Below, in pieces: positions 26,255 through 33,830 of a DNA stretch of 64,000 nt. The translations under genes and the position numbers were made by a program. The stretch's first letter is position 1, and each line of letters starts with the position of its first letter. The notes under the pieces are model-generated. The model ran no database searches. It had not been told where the DNA came from and worked only from the letters and a program-made list of their open reading frames with translations. This stretch comes from CG1-02-35-72 sp045046885 (lineage in GTDB: Bacteria; Bacteroidota; Bacteroidia; Flavobacteriales; Flavobacteriaceae): positions 1-64,000 of the forward strand of contig JASFYX010000017.1 in NCBI GenBank assembly GCA_045046885.1. The letters are read 5' to 3'.

Positions 26255-27292
26255 ATGTACAGACTAGAAGAACCCATTTATTTCTTTTTATTTATAACAA
26301 TTCCTATAATTGTTGTAGTCTTTCTTGTGTCTTTATGGCTAAAAAAACGCAAACAAAAAAAGTACGCCAATCCAGAAATGTTTAAAAAATTGAGTCCAGA
26401 TGCGTCTTTGTTTAAATCGACTTTAAAACTAATAAGTTTGTGTATGGTACTCAGTTTTATGATTTTGGCTTTGGTAAATCCTAAAATGGGGATAAAACTC
26501 AAAACTATAAAACGTGAAGGTGTAGATGTTGTTTTTGCAATTGATGTTTCAAGAAGTATGTTAGCCGAAGATATTGCACCCAATCGTTTAGAAAAAGCCA
26601 AACAAATAGTCACAAAAATAATTGACAAACTGGGTAGCGACCGCGTTGGTATTATTATTTATGCAGGCAATTCTTATCCTTTATTGCCTATTACAACCGA
26701 TTTAGCTGCTGGTAAAATGTTTCTTCAAAATGCAGATCCAGATATGGTATCCTCTCAAGGGACAGCCATAAACGAAGCTATAAATCGCGCATTAACTTTT
26801 TACGACAATAAAGATCAAACAAATAAATTTTTGGTAATTCTATCTGACGGTGAAGATCACGAAAATCAATCTGAAAGTTTGGCTAAAAAAGCGGCAGATA
26901 CGGGCATAAAAATATTTACAGTTGGCATTGGCACAGAAAAAGGAAAGCCCATACCTATGCGTGTTAATGGTATTTTTTCTGGCTATAAAAAAGACCTTAA
27001 AGGCGATGTAGTTATTACACAGCGTCATGTAGATGTACTTCAAAAAATTGCTTTAGAAGGTAAAGGCGCATTTATTGATGGTAATATTACAGACAAGCCT
27101 GTAAAATATATTGAAGACGTCATTGTACACGCTCAAAAACACAAATTTGAAACCAAACAATTTTCAGATTATAAAGATCAATTTCAATGGTTTATAGCTT
27201 TTGCATTATTGTTCTTAATTATAGACAGTTTTATGATGGAGAAGAAAACAAAATGGTTGAAAAAAATAGATTTATTTAACGAATCAAAATGA
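26255..27292 (+). CDS. batB: vWA domain membrane protein BatB
   Basis: A 345-residue paralogue of BatA with the same plan: two N-terminal membrane helices (about 8-27 and 60-75), a vWA domain with FAIDVSRSMLAEDIAPNRL and LSDGEDHENQ, and a C-terminal helix (FIAFALLFLIIDSFMM). In the Bat model BatA and BatB form a membrane vWA complex with the TPR proteins. The gap to batA is 9 nt, and the stop codon overlaps the batC start (ATGA). Confidence 0.92.
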   Translation: MYRLEEPIYFFLFITIPIIVVVFLVSLWLKKRKQKKYANPEMFKKLSPDASLFKSTLKLISLCMVLSFMILALVNPKMGIKLKTIKREGVDVVFAIDVSRSMLAEDIAPNRLEKAKQIVTKIIDKLGSDRVGIIIYAGNSYPLLPITTDLAAGKMFLQNADPDMVSSQGTAINEAINRALTFYDNKDQTNKFLVILSDGEDHENQSESLAKKAADTGIKIFTVGIGTEKGKPIPMRVNGIFSGYKKDLKGDVVITQRHVDVLQKIALEGKGAFIDGNITDKPVKYIEDVIVHAQKHKFETKQFSDYKDQFQWFIAFALLFLIIDSFMMEKKTKWLKKIDLFNESK

Positions 27293-28098
27293 GAAAATTA
27301 ATCGTCATCATATTTATAAGTTTTAGCGCTATTTTAATAGCTCAAGAAAAAAAGGAGAAGCCTTTAGACATCGCCAACGCACGATTTTTATTGAGAGCTG
27401 GTAACAAACAATACGCTGCTAAAAATTACAGCGAAGCACAAGCTTTGTACAAAAAAGCACTCGATAAAAATAGTGATTATCCTAAGGCTGTTTTTAATTT
27501 GGGAAATGCCATTTACAAACAAAAGAATTACAAAGATGCCTTGCCTCAATTTGAGCTCAATGCCAAGCTAGCTAAAAGCAAACAAGACAAAGCGCAAGCC
27601 TATCATAATATTGGTGACTTACAGATGAAACAAAAGCAATATAGCAAGGCTGTTGAAGCTTTTAAAAATGCGCTTAGAAACGCTCCTGAAGATGAAGATA
27701 CCCGATACAATTTAGCTTTAGCACAAAAATTACTTCAGAAAAAACTAAAAGAACAAAAGAAAAAGAAGAAGAATAAAAACGATAAGAACAAAAAAAATAA
27801 GGATAATAAAGATAAAAACAACAAAGACAAGGATAAAAAAAATAAAGATAAGGACAAGGGCGGCAAAGACAAAAACAAAGATAAAAAAGACCCTAATAAA
27901 GATAAAAAGAAAGACCAAAATAACAAAGGTGATAAAGACAAGAAAAAACAACCACAACAACCTAAAAAGGGACAAATGTCGCCTCAAAAAATGAAACAGT
28001 TGTTAGAGGCTATGAATAATGAAGAGAAAAAAACACAAAAGAAAATGAACGCCAAACGTGTTAAAGGTAAAAAAGTAAGACGCGCAAAAGATTGGTAA
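27289..28098 (+). CDS. batC: TPR protein BatC with lysine-rich tail
   Basis: A 269-residue exported protein: signal peptide (LIVIIFISFSAILIAQ), three tetratricopeptide-type repeats (about 25-145, for example YSEAQALYKKALDKNSDYPK and YSKAVEAFKNALRNAPEDED), then a striking lysine-asparagine-aspartate tract (about 150-225, repeats of KDKN and NKDK), and a basic C-terminal segment with SPQKMKQLLEAMNNEEKK. The C-terminal pattern is the usual BatC ending. The tract is almost pure AAA/AAT/GAT codons, so its length may vary between strains. It likely bridges periplasmic partners of BatA/B. Confidence 0.9.
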   Translation: MRKLIVIIFISFSAILIAQEKKEKPLDIANARFLLRAGNKQYAAKNYSEAQALYKKALDKNSDYPKAVFNLGNAIYKQKNYKDALPQFELNAKLAKSKQDKAQAYHNIGDLQMKQKQYSKAVEAFKNALRNAPEDEDTRYNLALAQKLLQKKLKEQKKKKKNKNDKNKKNKDNKDKNNKDKDKKNKDKDKGGKDKNKDKKDPNKDKKKDQNNKGDKDKKKQPQQPKKGQMSPQKMKQLLEAMNNEEKKTQKKMNAKRVKGKKVRRAKDW

Positions 28099-28140
28099 AT
28101 ATTATAAATAAATTATGTTACTTGCAAAGTGAAAGGATTG

Positions 28141-29904
28141 ATGATGACAACTAAAAAATTTATTGTTTTTACATTTTTAATACTGCTTACACATGTTACT
28201 TTTTCGCAAGTAACATTTAAAGCGGCTGTTAACAAATTTAAGGTTGGCTTAAACGAGCGCCTTAAAATTGATTTTACAATTGACAAACAAGGTGCCGATA
28301 ATTTTACACCCCCGTCCTTTAAAAATTTTACCGTTTTAGCAGGACCGAGTCAAGCGACAAATTTTGCTATGATTAACGGCAGAACATCGTTTACACAAAC
28401 CTATTCGTATATTATTCAGCCTACAAAAAAAGGAACGCTTACAATTAACTCAGCTAGTGTTGAATACAACGGAAACACCCTAAAATCTAACACCTTAAGA
28501 GTAACTGTTACCAATGCTGTTGCTATTCCTAAAGACGTTAACGATCCGCGATATATTGCTTCACAAAACATCCATTTAGTGGCTCAAATATCAAATAGAC
28601 ATCCTTATGTTGGTCAGAGTATTAGTGTAGTTTATAAACTTTTTGTCAATGTAAATAAAGTGAGCGTTAGAAATACGCGCGAAACACAATCGCCCGCTTT
28701 TAATGGTTTCTGGAATCAGAATATTGATGTCCGTGAACTCGTGGTGCAGCAAGGCACTTATCAAGGGCAAGCTCACAAATATGTGGTGGTTAAAAAATCG
28801 GTCCTCGTTCCGCAAAAATCGGGTAAGCTTATTTTAGATCCTATGGAAATTGAAATCACAGCAGGTGTCCCAATTGGCCGCCGTGATTTATTTGGCAATA
28901 TGATGTACAACAATATAAATTATGTTGTTACAACCGGTAAAAGAACGATTGATGTCAAACAGTTACCTCTTGAAGGAAAACCTGCCAATTTTAATGGCGC
29001 TGTAGGCGATTATAACTTTAAAGTTATTGCTGATAAAAACATACTCAAACTCAATGAAACAGCTCAGATAAATATTAAAGTACAAGGACGCGGGAACTTA
29101 AAATTGATTGATTTACCAAAGCTCACTGCACCCAACGGGCTTGAAGTTTACGAACCCGAGCACAAAGAAAAAATAAGAACAACCTTAAGAGGTATGCAAG
29201 GTGAGATTTATGACCAATACACTATTGTACCCCAATTTAAAGGGAAATACAAAATCCCTTCGATAAATTTTTCTTATTTTAATCCAGATGATAAAAAATA
29301 CCACGTTATAAATTCTCCCGATATTTTAATTGATGCCCCTTACGGTAAAAATCCGGGGAATACAGTTATCACATCTAACAAACGAGATGTTACTTTAAGC
29401 GGGAGCAATATTAGATATATACATACCAAAACAAATTTCCGTCCTATGACAAAACCTATATTTTTTGGTAGTTCAAAATTTTATATGTGGTTGTTATTGC
29501 CGTTTGTATTAATTCCTATAGCTATTGTGGTGGGTAAAAAACAAAAAGAACGCGCCAATGATGTTTTGGGGAACAAGCGTCGTAAAGCCGATAAGTTGGC
29601 TCGAAAATATTTATCAAAAGCTAAAAAAGAAATGGGCAACAGAGAAGCTTTTTACATCGCTCTAGAAAAAGCTTTACACAACTATTTAAAAGCCACTTTA
29701 CATGTAGAAACATCAGAAATTAGTAAAGATAAAATTGCAACACTTTTACAAGAAAGAAACATAAATCAAGAACATATTGATGCTTTTATTGCTTTACTAA
29801 CCGATTCTGATTTTGCACGCTATACGCCTTCTACTCAAATGAAAATGAAAGAAGATTACAACCGTGCCAAAAGTATCATCGCCCAATTAGACAAACAACT
29901 TTAA
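28141..29904 (+). CDS. batD: BatD family protein (aerotolerance)
   Basis: A BatD protein of about 587 residues. Signal peptide (FIVFTFLILLTHVTFSQ), large periplasmic beta-rich region (about 20-435, for example INSASVEYNGNTLKSNTLRV), one membrane helix (FYMWLLLPFVLIPIAIVV, about residue 450) and a cytoplasmic helical tail. I place the start at the ATGATG at 28141, preceded by AAAGGA; a GTG at 28129 would extend it by four residues. It follows batC by 42 nt, and batE begins 1 nt after its stop codon. Confidence 0.9.
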   Translation: MMTTKKFIVFTFLILLTHVTFSQVTFKAAVNKFKVGLNERLKIDFTIDKQGADNFTPPSFKNFTVLAGPSQATNFAMINGRTSFTQTYSYIIQPTKKGTLTINSASVEYNGNTLKSNTLRVTVTNAVAIPKDVNDPRYIASQNIHLVAQISNRHPYVGQSISVVYKLFVNVNKVSVRNTRETQSPAFNGFWNQNIDVRELVVQQGTYQGQAHKYVVVKKSVLVPQKSGKLILDPMEIEITAGVPIGRRDLFGNMMYNNINYVVTTGKRTIDVKQLPLEGKPANFNGAVGDYNFKVIADKNILKLNETAQINIKVQGRGNLKLIDLPKLTAPNGLEVYEPEHKEKIRTTLRGMQGEIYDQYTIVPQFKGKYKIPSINFSYFNPDDKKYHVINSPDILIDAPYGKNPGNTVITSNKRDVTLSGSNIRYIHTKTNFRPMTKPIFFGSSKFYMWLLLPFVLIPIAIVVGKKQKERANDVLGNKRRKADKLARKYLSKAKKEMGNREAFYIALEKALHNYLKATLHVETSEISKDKIATLLQERNINQEHIDAFIALLTDSDFARYTPSTQMKMKEDYNRAKSIIAQLDKQL

Positions 29905-29905
29905 T

Positions 29906-30700
29906 ATGGAAACAATTTTTATAAAATTTTCTGAAATATTAAAATCTAAAACAAGTCTTTTAGTTATTTTATTTGGTTTGATGAGCAGTTTAATAGTGGC
30001 GCAAACCCCAGATAGTTTATTTGTAAAGGCCAATAATTTTTATCAGAAAGAAGCCTACCAAGAAGCCGTAGATACTTATAAAAAAATAGAATCGCAAAAT
30101 ACTATTTCAACCGATTTGTACTACAACATGGCCAATACTTATTACAAACTTAACGAAGTAGCACCCGCTATTTACTATTACGAAAAAGCTTTGCAATTAG
30201 ACCCCAACAACCAAGATGCACACTATAATTTGGCTTTTGCAAACCGTATGACAATTGATAAAATTGATGTTTTACCTAAAAGTTTTTTTCAAAAAATTGA
30301 GGACAATTACATCCGTGTTTTTAAATACGACACTTGGGCTCTTATTGCTGTTGTGTCTAGTATTTTATTTGTGTTGTTATTTCTGAGTTATTACTTTTCT
30401 TATACCTCTACGCGTAAACGTTTGTATTTTATTAGTGCGATTATTAGTCTTTTTGTTTTAGTAATGAGTTTTGCTTTTGCTTATAGTGGCCATACTTATG
30501 CTAAAAACAATAACCCTGCAATTATTTTTGCTTTACGCGCAGCTGTTAAAGATGCGCCAACACCTAATAGTAATACCGTTTTCGAATTACACGAAGGCAC
30601 TAAAGTGCTTATTTTAGAAAAGGTAGATACTTGGCAAAAGATTAAATTAGCCGATGGTAAAATAGGTTGGATAGACCAAAACGATTTAAAAGCCCTTTAA
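29906..30700 (+). CDS. batE: TPR-SH3 protein BatE
   Basis: A 264-residue membrane protein: N-terminal signal or anchor (SLLVILFGLMSSLIVAQ), TPR repeats (about 38-115, YYNMANTYYKLNEVAPAIYY and YEKALQLDPNNQDAHYNLAF), two membrane helices (about 145-165 and 172-192) and a bacterial SH3 domain at the C-terminus (about 200-264, with GTKVLILEKVDTWQKIKLAD and GKIGWIDQNDL). This layout is characteristic of BatE and closes the aerotolerance operon. The folA gene starts 6 nt downstream and is probably transcribed with it. Confidence 0.9.
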   Translation: METIFIKFSEILKSKTSLLVILFGLMSSLIVAQTPDSLFVKANNFYQKEAYQEAVDTYKKIESQNTISTDLYYNMANTYYKLNEVAPAIYYYEKALQLDPNNQDAHYNLAFANRMTIDKIDVLPKSFFQKIEDNYIRVFKYDTWALIAVVSSILFVLLFLSYYFSYTSTRKRLYFISAIISLFVLVMSFAFAYSGHTYAKNNNPAIIFALRAAVKDAPTPNSNTVFELHEGTKVLILEKVDTWQKIKLADGKIGWIDQNDLKAL

Positions 30701-30706
30701 AATTTT

Positions 30707-31195
30707 ATGATTACAATTATAGCCGCCATAGCACAAAATAATGTCTTGGGTAAAAACAACCAACTTATTTGGCATTTACCAGCCGACCTTAAGCGCTTTA
30801 AAAAAACCACTTCTGGTCATTGTGTTATTATGGGGCGCAAAACTTATCAATCTTTAGGGAAGCCACTCCCAAATCGTACCAATATTGTAGTAACAAGAGA
30901 TACTGCTTTTAACCCTGAAGGTTGTGTGATTGTCCATTCTTTAAAAGATGCTATTGATGCCGCTAAAGCTGATGATAATCCGTTTATTTTAGGAGGTGCT
31001 CAAATTTACAAACAAGCTATGGCTATAGCCGATATACTTGACTTGACTTTTGTACACCACACCTTTGAAGGCGATGTTTTCTTCCCTGAAATTGACTTAA
31101 ATATTTGGAAAGAAACTTCTAGACAAAATTTTAAAGCCGATGACAAAAACAAATATGATTATAGTTTTGTACGGTTTGAAAAATCTCATCCCTAA
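30707..31195 (+). CDS. folA: Dihydrofolate reductase
   Basis: NADPH-dependent reduction of dihydrofolate to tetrahydrofolate, which recycles the product of ThyA. The 162-residue length is normal. Motifs are IIAAIAQNNVLGKNNQLIWH with LPADLKRFKKTT (substrate site, including the active-site aspartate in PADL), VIMGRKTYQSLGKPLPNR, and FILGGAQIYKQA (cofactor site). The stop codon is overlapped by a 33-nt hairpin. Its position after batE, rather than next to thyA, is noteworthy. Confidence 0.97.
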   Translation: MITIIAAIAQNNVLGKNNQLIWHLPADLKRFKKTTSGHCVIMGRKTYQSLGKPLPNRTNIVVTRDTAFNPEGCVIVHSLKDAIDAAKADDNPFILGGAQIYKQAMAIADILDLTFVHHTFEGDVFFPEIDLNIWKETSRQNFKADDKNKYDYSFVRFEKSHP

Positions 31196-31226
31196 CCCTT
31201 TTAGGGTTTTGAACCCTAAAAGAGTT
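31194..31226 (+). terminator. 33-nt hairpin after folA
   Basis: AACCCTTTTAGGGTT (31194-31208), loop TTG, AACCCTAAAAGAGTT (31212-31226): 15-bp arms with one wobble-type mismatch. It starts inside the folA stop codon. No long T-run follows, so it may act as an RNA 3' end protector or a weak terminator. It belongs to the 33-nt hairpin class. Confidence 0.7.
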
Positions 31227-31243
31227 CATTACTTTTTAAGCCT

Positions 31244-31702
31244 ATGAAAACTTGTGACTTTTGCGGAAATCCTGTAGCAAAACATTTAAAGATTTGTCCT
31301 TACTGCAATCAGGAATTAGCCGTTCCTGAACAAGTTACAAAAACAAGAAATCAAGAAATAGAAATTATCAATCTTGAAGCGGGTATGCCTTTTGTTAAAG
31401 AGGCTTTAGAGCGTTTTGATAGAGAATTCTCAAGTGCTCAAAATAGACCTATTGGCTTACTGAAAATTATTCATGGGTATGGCTCTTCTGGCAAAGGTGG
31501 TAAAATAAAAATAGCTTTACATCATAAATTAAAATTGATGTACTCAAATCAATTGATAAAAAGTATCATCAAAGGCGAGGTGTTTTCTAAATCTACCAAC
31601 TCTAAAGTACATCATAAAAAATTAATTGACTGTTACCCAGAATTACTAGAGACTTTACGTGCCGATACTTATAATTTGGGGATTACGTTTGTTGAATTAT
31701 AA
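31244..31702 (+). CDS. Zinc-ribbon and Smr-domain protein
   Basis: A 152-residue protein with an N-terminal CxxC...CxxC zinc ribbon (C4, C7, C18, C21 in TCDFCGNP and ICPYCNQE) and a Smr (small MutS-related) domain from about residue 35. Smr hallmarks are INLEAGMPFVKEALERF (in place of the LDLH box) and LLKIIHGYGSSGKGGKIK (the HGxG element, residues about 72-89). Smr domains act as nucleases or bind RNA/DNA; recent work on MutS2/SmrB links them to collided ribosomes. The LDxH acid-histidine pair is not preserved, so catalysis is uncertain. It is preceded and followed by 33-nt hairpins. Confidence 0.75.
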   Translation: MKTCDFCGNPVAKHLKICPYCNQELAVPEQVTKTRNQEIEIINLEAGMPFVKEALERFDREFSSAQNRPIGLLKIIHGYGSSGKGGKIKIALHHKLKLMYSNQLIKSIIKGEVFSKSTNSKVHHKKLIDCYPELLETLRADTYNLGITFVEL

Positions 31703-31708
31703 ACTATT

Positions 31709-31741
31709 AGACCTGCTAGGTTTTAAAAACCTAGCAGGTCT
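31709..31741 (+). terminator. 33-nt hairpin after the Smr gene
   Basis: AGACCTGCTAGGTTT (31709-31723), loop TAA, AAACCTAGCAGGTCT (31727-31741), a perfect 15-bp stem followed by TTTTT; a good intrinsic terminator and a member of the 33-nt class. Confidence 0.85.
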
Positions 31742-31770
31742 TTTTAATTTTTATCGCCATTACGAAAAGC

Positions 31771-31896
31771 GTACGAGTCAAAAAATTAGTTGAATATTAC
31801 CCTGAATTATTAGAAACTTTACGTGCCGATACTTATAATTTAGGGATTACTTTATCGGTTCAAGTCCCATCTCAAGTACAAAAAGCCATAACTTAA
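31771..31896 (+). pseudogene. Partial duplicate of the Smr gene 3' end
   Basis: The frame reads VRVKKLVEYYPELLETLRAD, then TYNLGIT, then LSVQVPSQVQKAIT and a stop. It repeats the last 28 or so codons of the gene at 31244-31702 (KKLIDCYPELLETLRADTYN and LGIT) with several synonymous changes, then diverges. There is no start codon or upstream domain, so only the end of a paralogue or old tandem copy survives. Third-position differences (for example TTGGGG versus TTAGGG) suggest the duplication is not recent or that the fragment was once under selection. Confidence 0.75.
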
Positions 31897-31911
31897 TTGT
31901 TATGGCTTTTT
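31880..31911 (+). terminator. Intrinsic terminator overlapping the fragment's stop
   Basis: AAAAAGCCATAAC (31880-31892) and GTTATGGCTTTTT (31899-31911) form a 13-bp stem with loop TTAATT and a continuing T-run. It can serve both directions: the Smr fragment and the minus-strand Mrr gene that ends at 31924. Confidence 0.85.
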
Positions 31912-31923
31912 TTGTTTTAAAAA

Positions 31924-32829
31924 TTAATTTATCTCTTTAAGATATTCAGGCAATTGTTTGTAATGTAAAAGAATAACATTTGTCGAATTTGCTAATTGTT
32001 TTGCTGATTTTGTAAAAGAAGAATTTGTGACTACAACTGCTATATTACCTTGATAAAAATTCTTAGCTGAATAAACTTCCTGTACTGCTTTATTTCCTAC
32101 TGGACTAGAATATAGCTTACACTGTACAACACAAGTATTATCTTCTTTCTTAGCAATAACATCTGCTCCTTGGTCACCTGTTGATTTAGTTTTTCTTGAG
32201 TTCCACCCTGAATTTCGAAATATTCCTGAAATTGATTCTTCAAATAAAATAGGATCAGATAAATTAACTTCAGTTGTTATATAATAATCTACATCTGTAC
32301 CAGTCTGTTGAATCATTGCATCTATTAATTCACATATCTGTGAGAAAATATGGTTTTCAAAATAGTAATGAACTTCACTCCTCAAACCATATCTAGGATA
32401 AGAATTAAAATCAAATAAAATATCTAATTCATTTTTACACTCTTCAATTATTTTTTCAAATATGAAATCTAATTTTCTATTTACAAAATCATCTCTCTCC
32501 TTAATCCAGTCTTTCAAAACCACATCTCCATAATCATCTTTATAAACTAACTGGTTAGATTTTAAATCTAAAGTATTTATATGAGGTTTAATTTCATCAA
32601 TAAGTTCATTTTTAAATTCATTTATTTTCCTTTTAAAAATATCCTCTTTTAAAACCTCCAATTCATTTAATTTTTCTTCGATTCTTCTATTGAATTCCCC
32701 CTCCTCTTCTTTCTGTTTTTGATTAAATTTTTCAATTTCTAAATCATCATAATATTTATCAATTTTAGACTTAAATAAAGCTAAAATTATTATAACTATT
32801 GCAAAAAGTATTATAAAAAATTTAAGCAT
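31924..32829 (-). CDS. Membrane-anchored Mrr-type restriction endonuclease-like protein
   Basis: A 301-residue protein with an N-terminal membrane helix (KFFIILFAIVIIILALF, residues 3-19), a charged coiled coil (about 25-80), a helical middle and a C-terminal Mrr-type PD-(D/E)XK nuclease domain (about 200-285). The active-site residues are visible: D223 in GDQGADVIA and Q236/K238 in VVQCKLY, with the following VGNKAVQEVYSAKNFYQGNI typical of Mrr_cat. Mrr-like enzymes cut modified foreign DNA (type IV restriction), but membrane-anchored members are found in many genomes and their targets are unknown. The gene is more AT-rich than its neighbours and lies in a small accessory-looking islet. Confidence 0.85.
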   Translation of the reverse strand: MLKFFIILFAIVIIILALFKSKIDKYYDDLEIEKFNQKQKEEEGEFNRRIEEKLNELEVLKEDIFKRKINEFKNELIDEIKPHINTLDLKSNQLVYKDDYGDVVLKDWIKERDDFVNRKLDFIFEKIIEECKNELDILFDFNSYPRYGLRSEVHYYFENHIFSQICELIDAMIQQTGTDVDYYITTEVNLSDPILFEESISGIFRNSGWNSRKTKSTGDQGADVIAKKEDNTCVVQCKLYSSPVGNKAVQEVYSAKNFYQGNIAVVVTNSSFTKSAKQLANSTNVILLHYKQLPEYLKEIN

Positions 32830-33137
32830 CTTAATATTTAATAATGTTAATATGAAGCCCTACAAATTTAATATATAATAATTTGATTAGACAACTGTTT
32901 TAAATTAATTATTATTAAATATCAGCGCTTTATAAAAATACTACTAAAATTTCCCGCTACAGCACGTATCCATGCGTGTGGTATTTAGTTTTTAGAATCC
33001 CATTGGTGGCACTACAATATATAATTTTTGCGGTTTTTGATGTTCCATTTATTGCGCTAAGTCCAAAGACTTTGCACAGCGGTGTTGCGGTTTTTTTGTT
33101 TATATTTACTTATTAATAATCTAAAAATCATAAACTG
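32830..33137. other. Non-coding stretch with several short stem-loops
   Basis: No gene is evident. The part from about 32945 to 33095 is less AT-rich than its flanks and contains possible hairpins: CACGTA/TGCGTG around 32967-32982, and CGCT-AAGTC-CAAA-GACTT...AGCG around 33055-33087. It also has two copies of TTGCGGTTTTT (near 33028 and 33084). It could be the decayed end of a mobile or recombination element, a small RNA or a structured leader of the next gene. TATATTTA near 33101 is a near-match to the -7 box for the downstream gene. Confidence 0.4.
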
Positions 33138-33635
33138 TTGTTTAAAAACTTATTGATGTTGTCTTTATTCATCTTATTGCAAATATCATTTAATTTGGTG
33201 TTTGCCCAACAAGACTCACATATTAAAGATAAAATTATAGGCAATTGGTATTATTTTGCTGATGTCAATAAAAACAGTAATTTCAAAGATTATAATGAAA
33301 TATATTTTGATGGAAACAAAGTTCAAGAATGCTTAGAAGCTGTCGGAGTAGTACATGGAGTCAAATATAAAATTGAAGGAGATATCCTTAAAATAGATAA
33401 AAAGGACACCATCTTTTCGTATAAAGTAGAATCAATTTATTTAAATCAATTTACTCTAATTCAAAATGGAATAAAAAGAACTTTCTATAAAGTAAAAAGT
33501 AGAACAACATTAGATAAAGTTCTAAATAATAAAATTTCTGATAAATATTATTCTAAAGCTTTTGCAAGAAGAATGTTTAAAGCCAAGAAAAGGTTTAATA
33601 TAACAACTCCTAAGAATTATTACAAAAAACACTAA
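33138..33635 (+). CDS. Secreted hypothetical protein, lipocalin-like start
   Basis: A 165-residue product with a signal peptide (LLMLSLFILLQISFNLVFAQ). The mature part begins IKDKIIGNWYYFADVNKNS, which resembles the GxW entry of lipocalin-like stress or immunity proteins, followed by alternating beta-strand patterns (YKIEGDILKIDKKDTIFSYK) and a very basic C-terminus (RRMFKAKKRFNITT). The start is TTG at 33138, kept because it supplies the lysine of the signal peptide; an ATG lies six codons on. Lower GC than its neighbours and position next to the Mrr gene suggest accessory DNA. Function unknown. Confidence 0.6.
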   Translation: MFKNLLMLSLFILLQISFNLVFAQQDSHIKDKIIGNWYYFADVNKNSNFKDYNEIYFDGNKVQECLEAVGVVHGVKYKIEGDILKIDKKDTIFSYKVESIYLNQFTLIQNGIKRTFYKVKSRTTLDKVLNNKISDKYYSKAFARRMFKAKKRFNITTPKNYYKKH

Positions 33636-33664
33636 TCTCATAATAAGTAAAATATTATACCCGA

Positions 33665-33689
33665 TATCGCGGATTTGAAATCCTCGATA
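33665..33689. repeat. Palindromic repeat (TATCGCGGATT type)
   Basis: TATCGCGGATT, loop TGA, AATCCTCGATA: 11-nt arms with one mismatch. Elements of this wording recur between genes in Bacteroidota. It lies 30 nt after the upstream stop codon. Confidence 0.6.
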
Positions 33690-33830
33690 AAACAACAAAA
33701 CTTTTTGGTTAAACTTGGGATTCAACAAGATTTAAAAAATAAATTGAGTAAATATTTTATAAAACACACCCCTTAAGGGGACAATTTTACCTAATTAATT
33801 ATTGAAATGGTTATATCTACTATTCTAAAT

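Noticed and set aside
27735..27987. Two overlapping leucine/phenylalanine-rich minus-strand open frames
   Set aside because: They are the antisense reading of the lysine-rich batC tract; low complexity explains the open frames.
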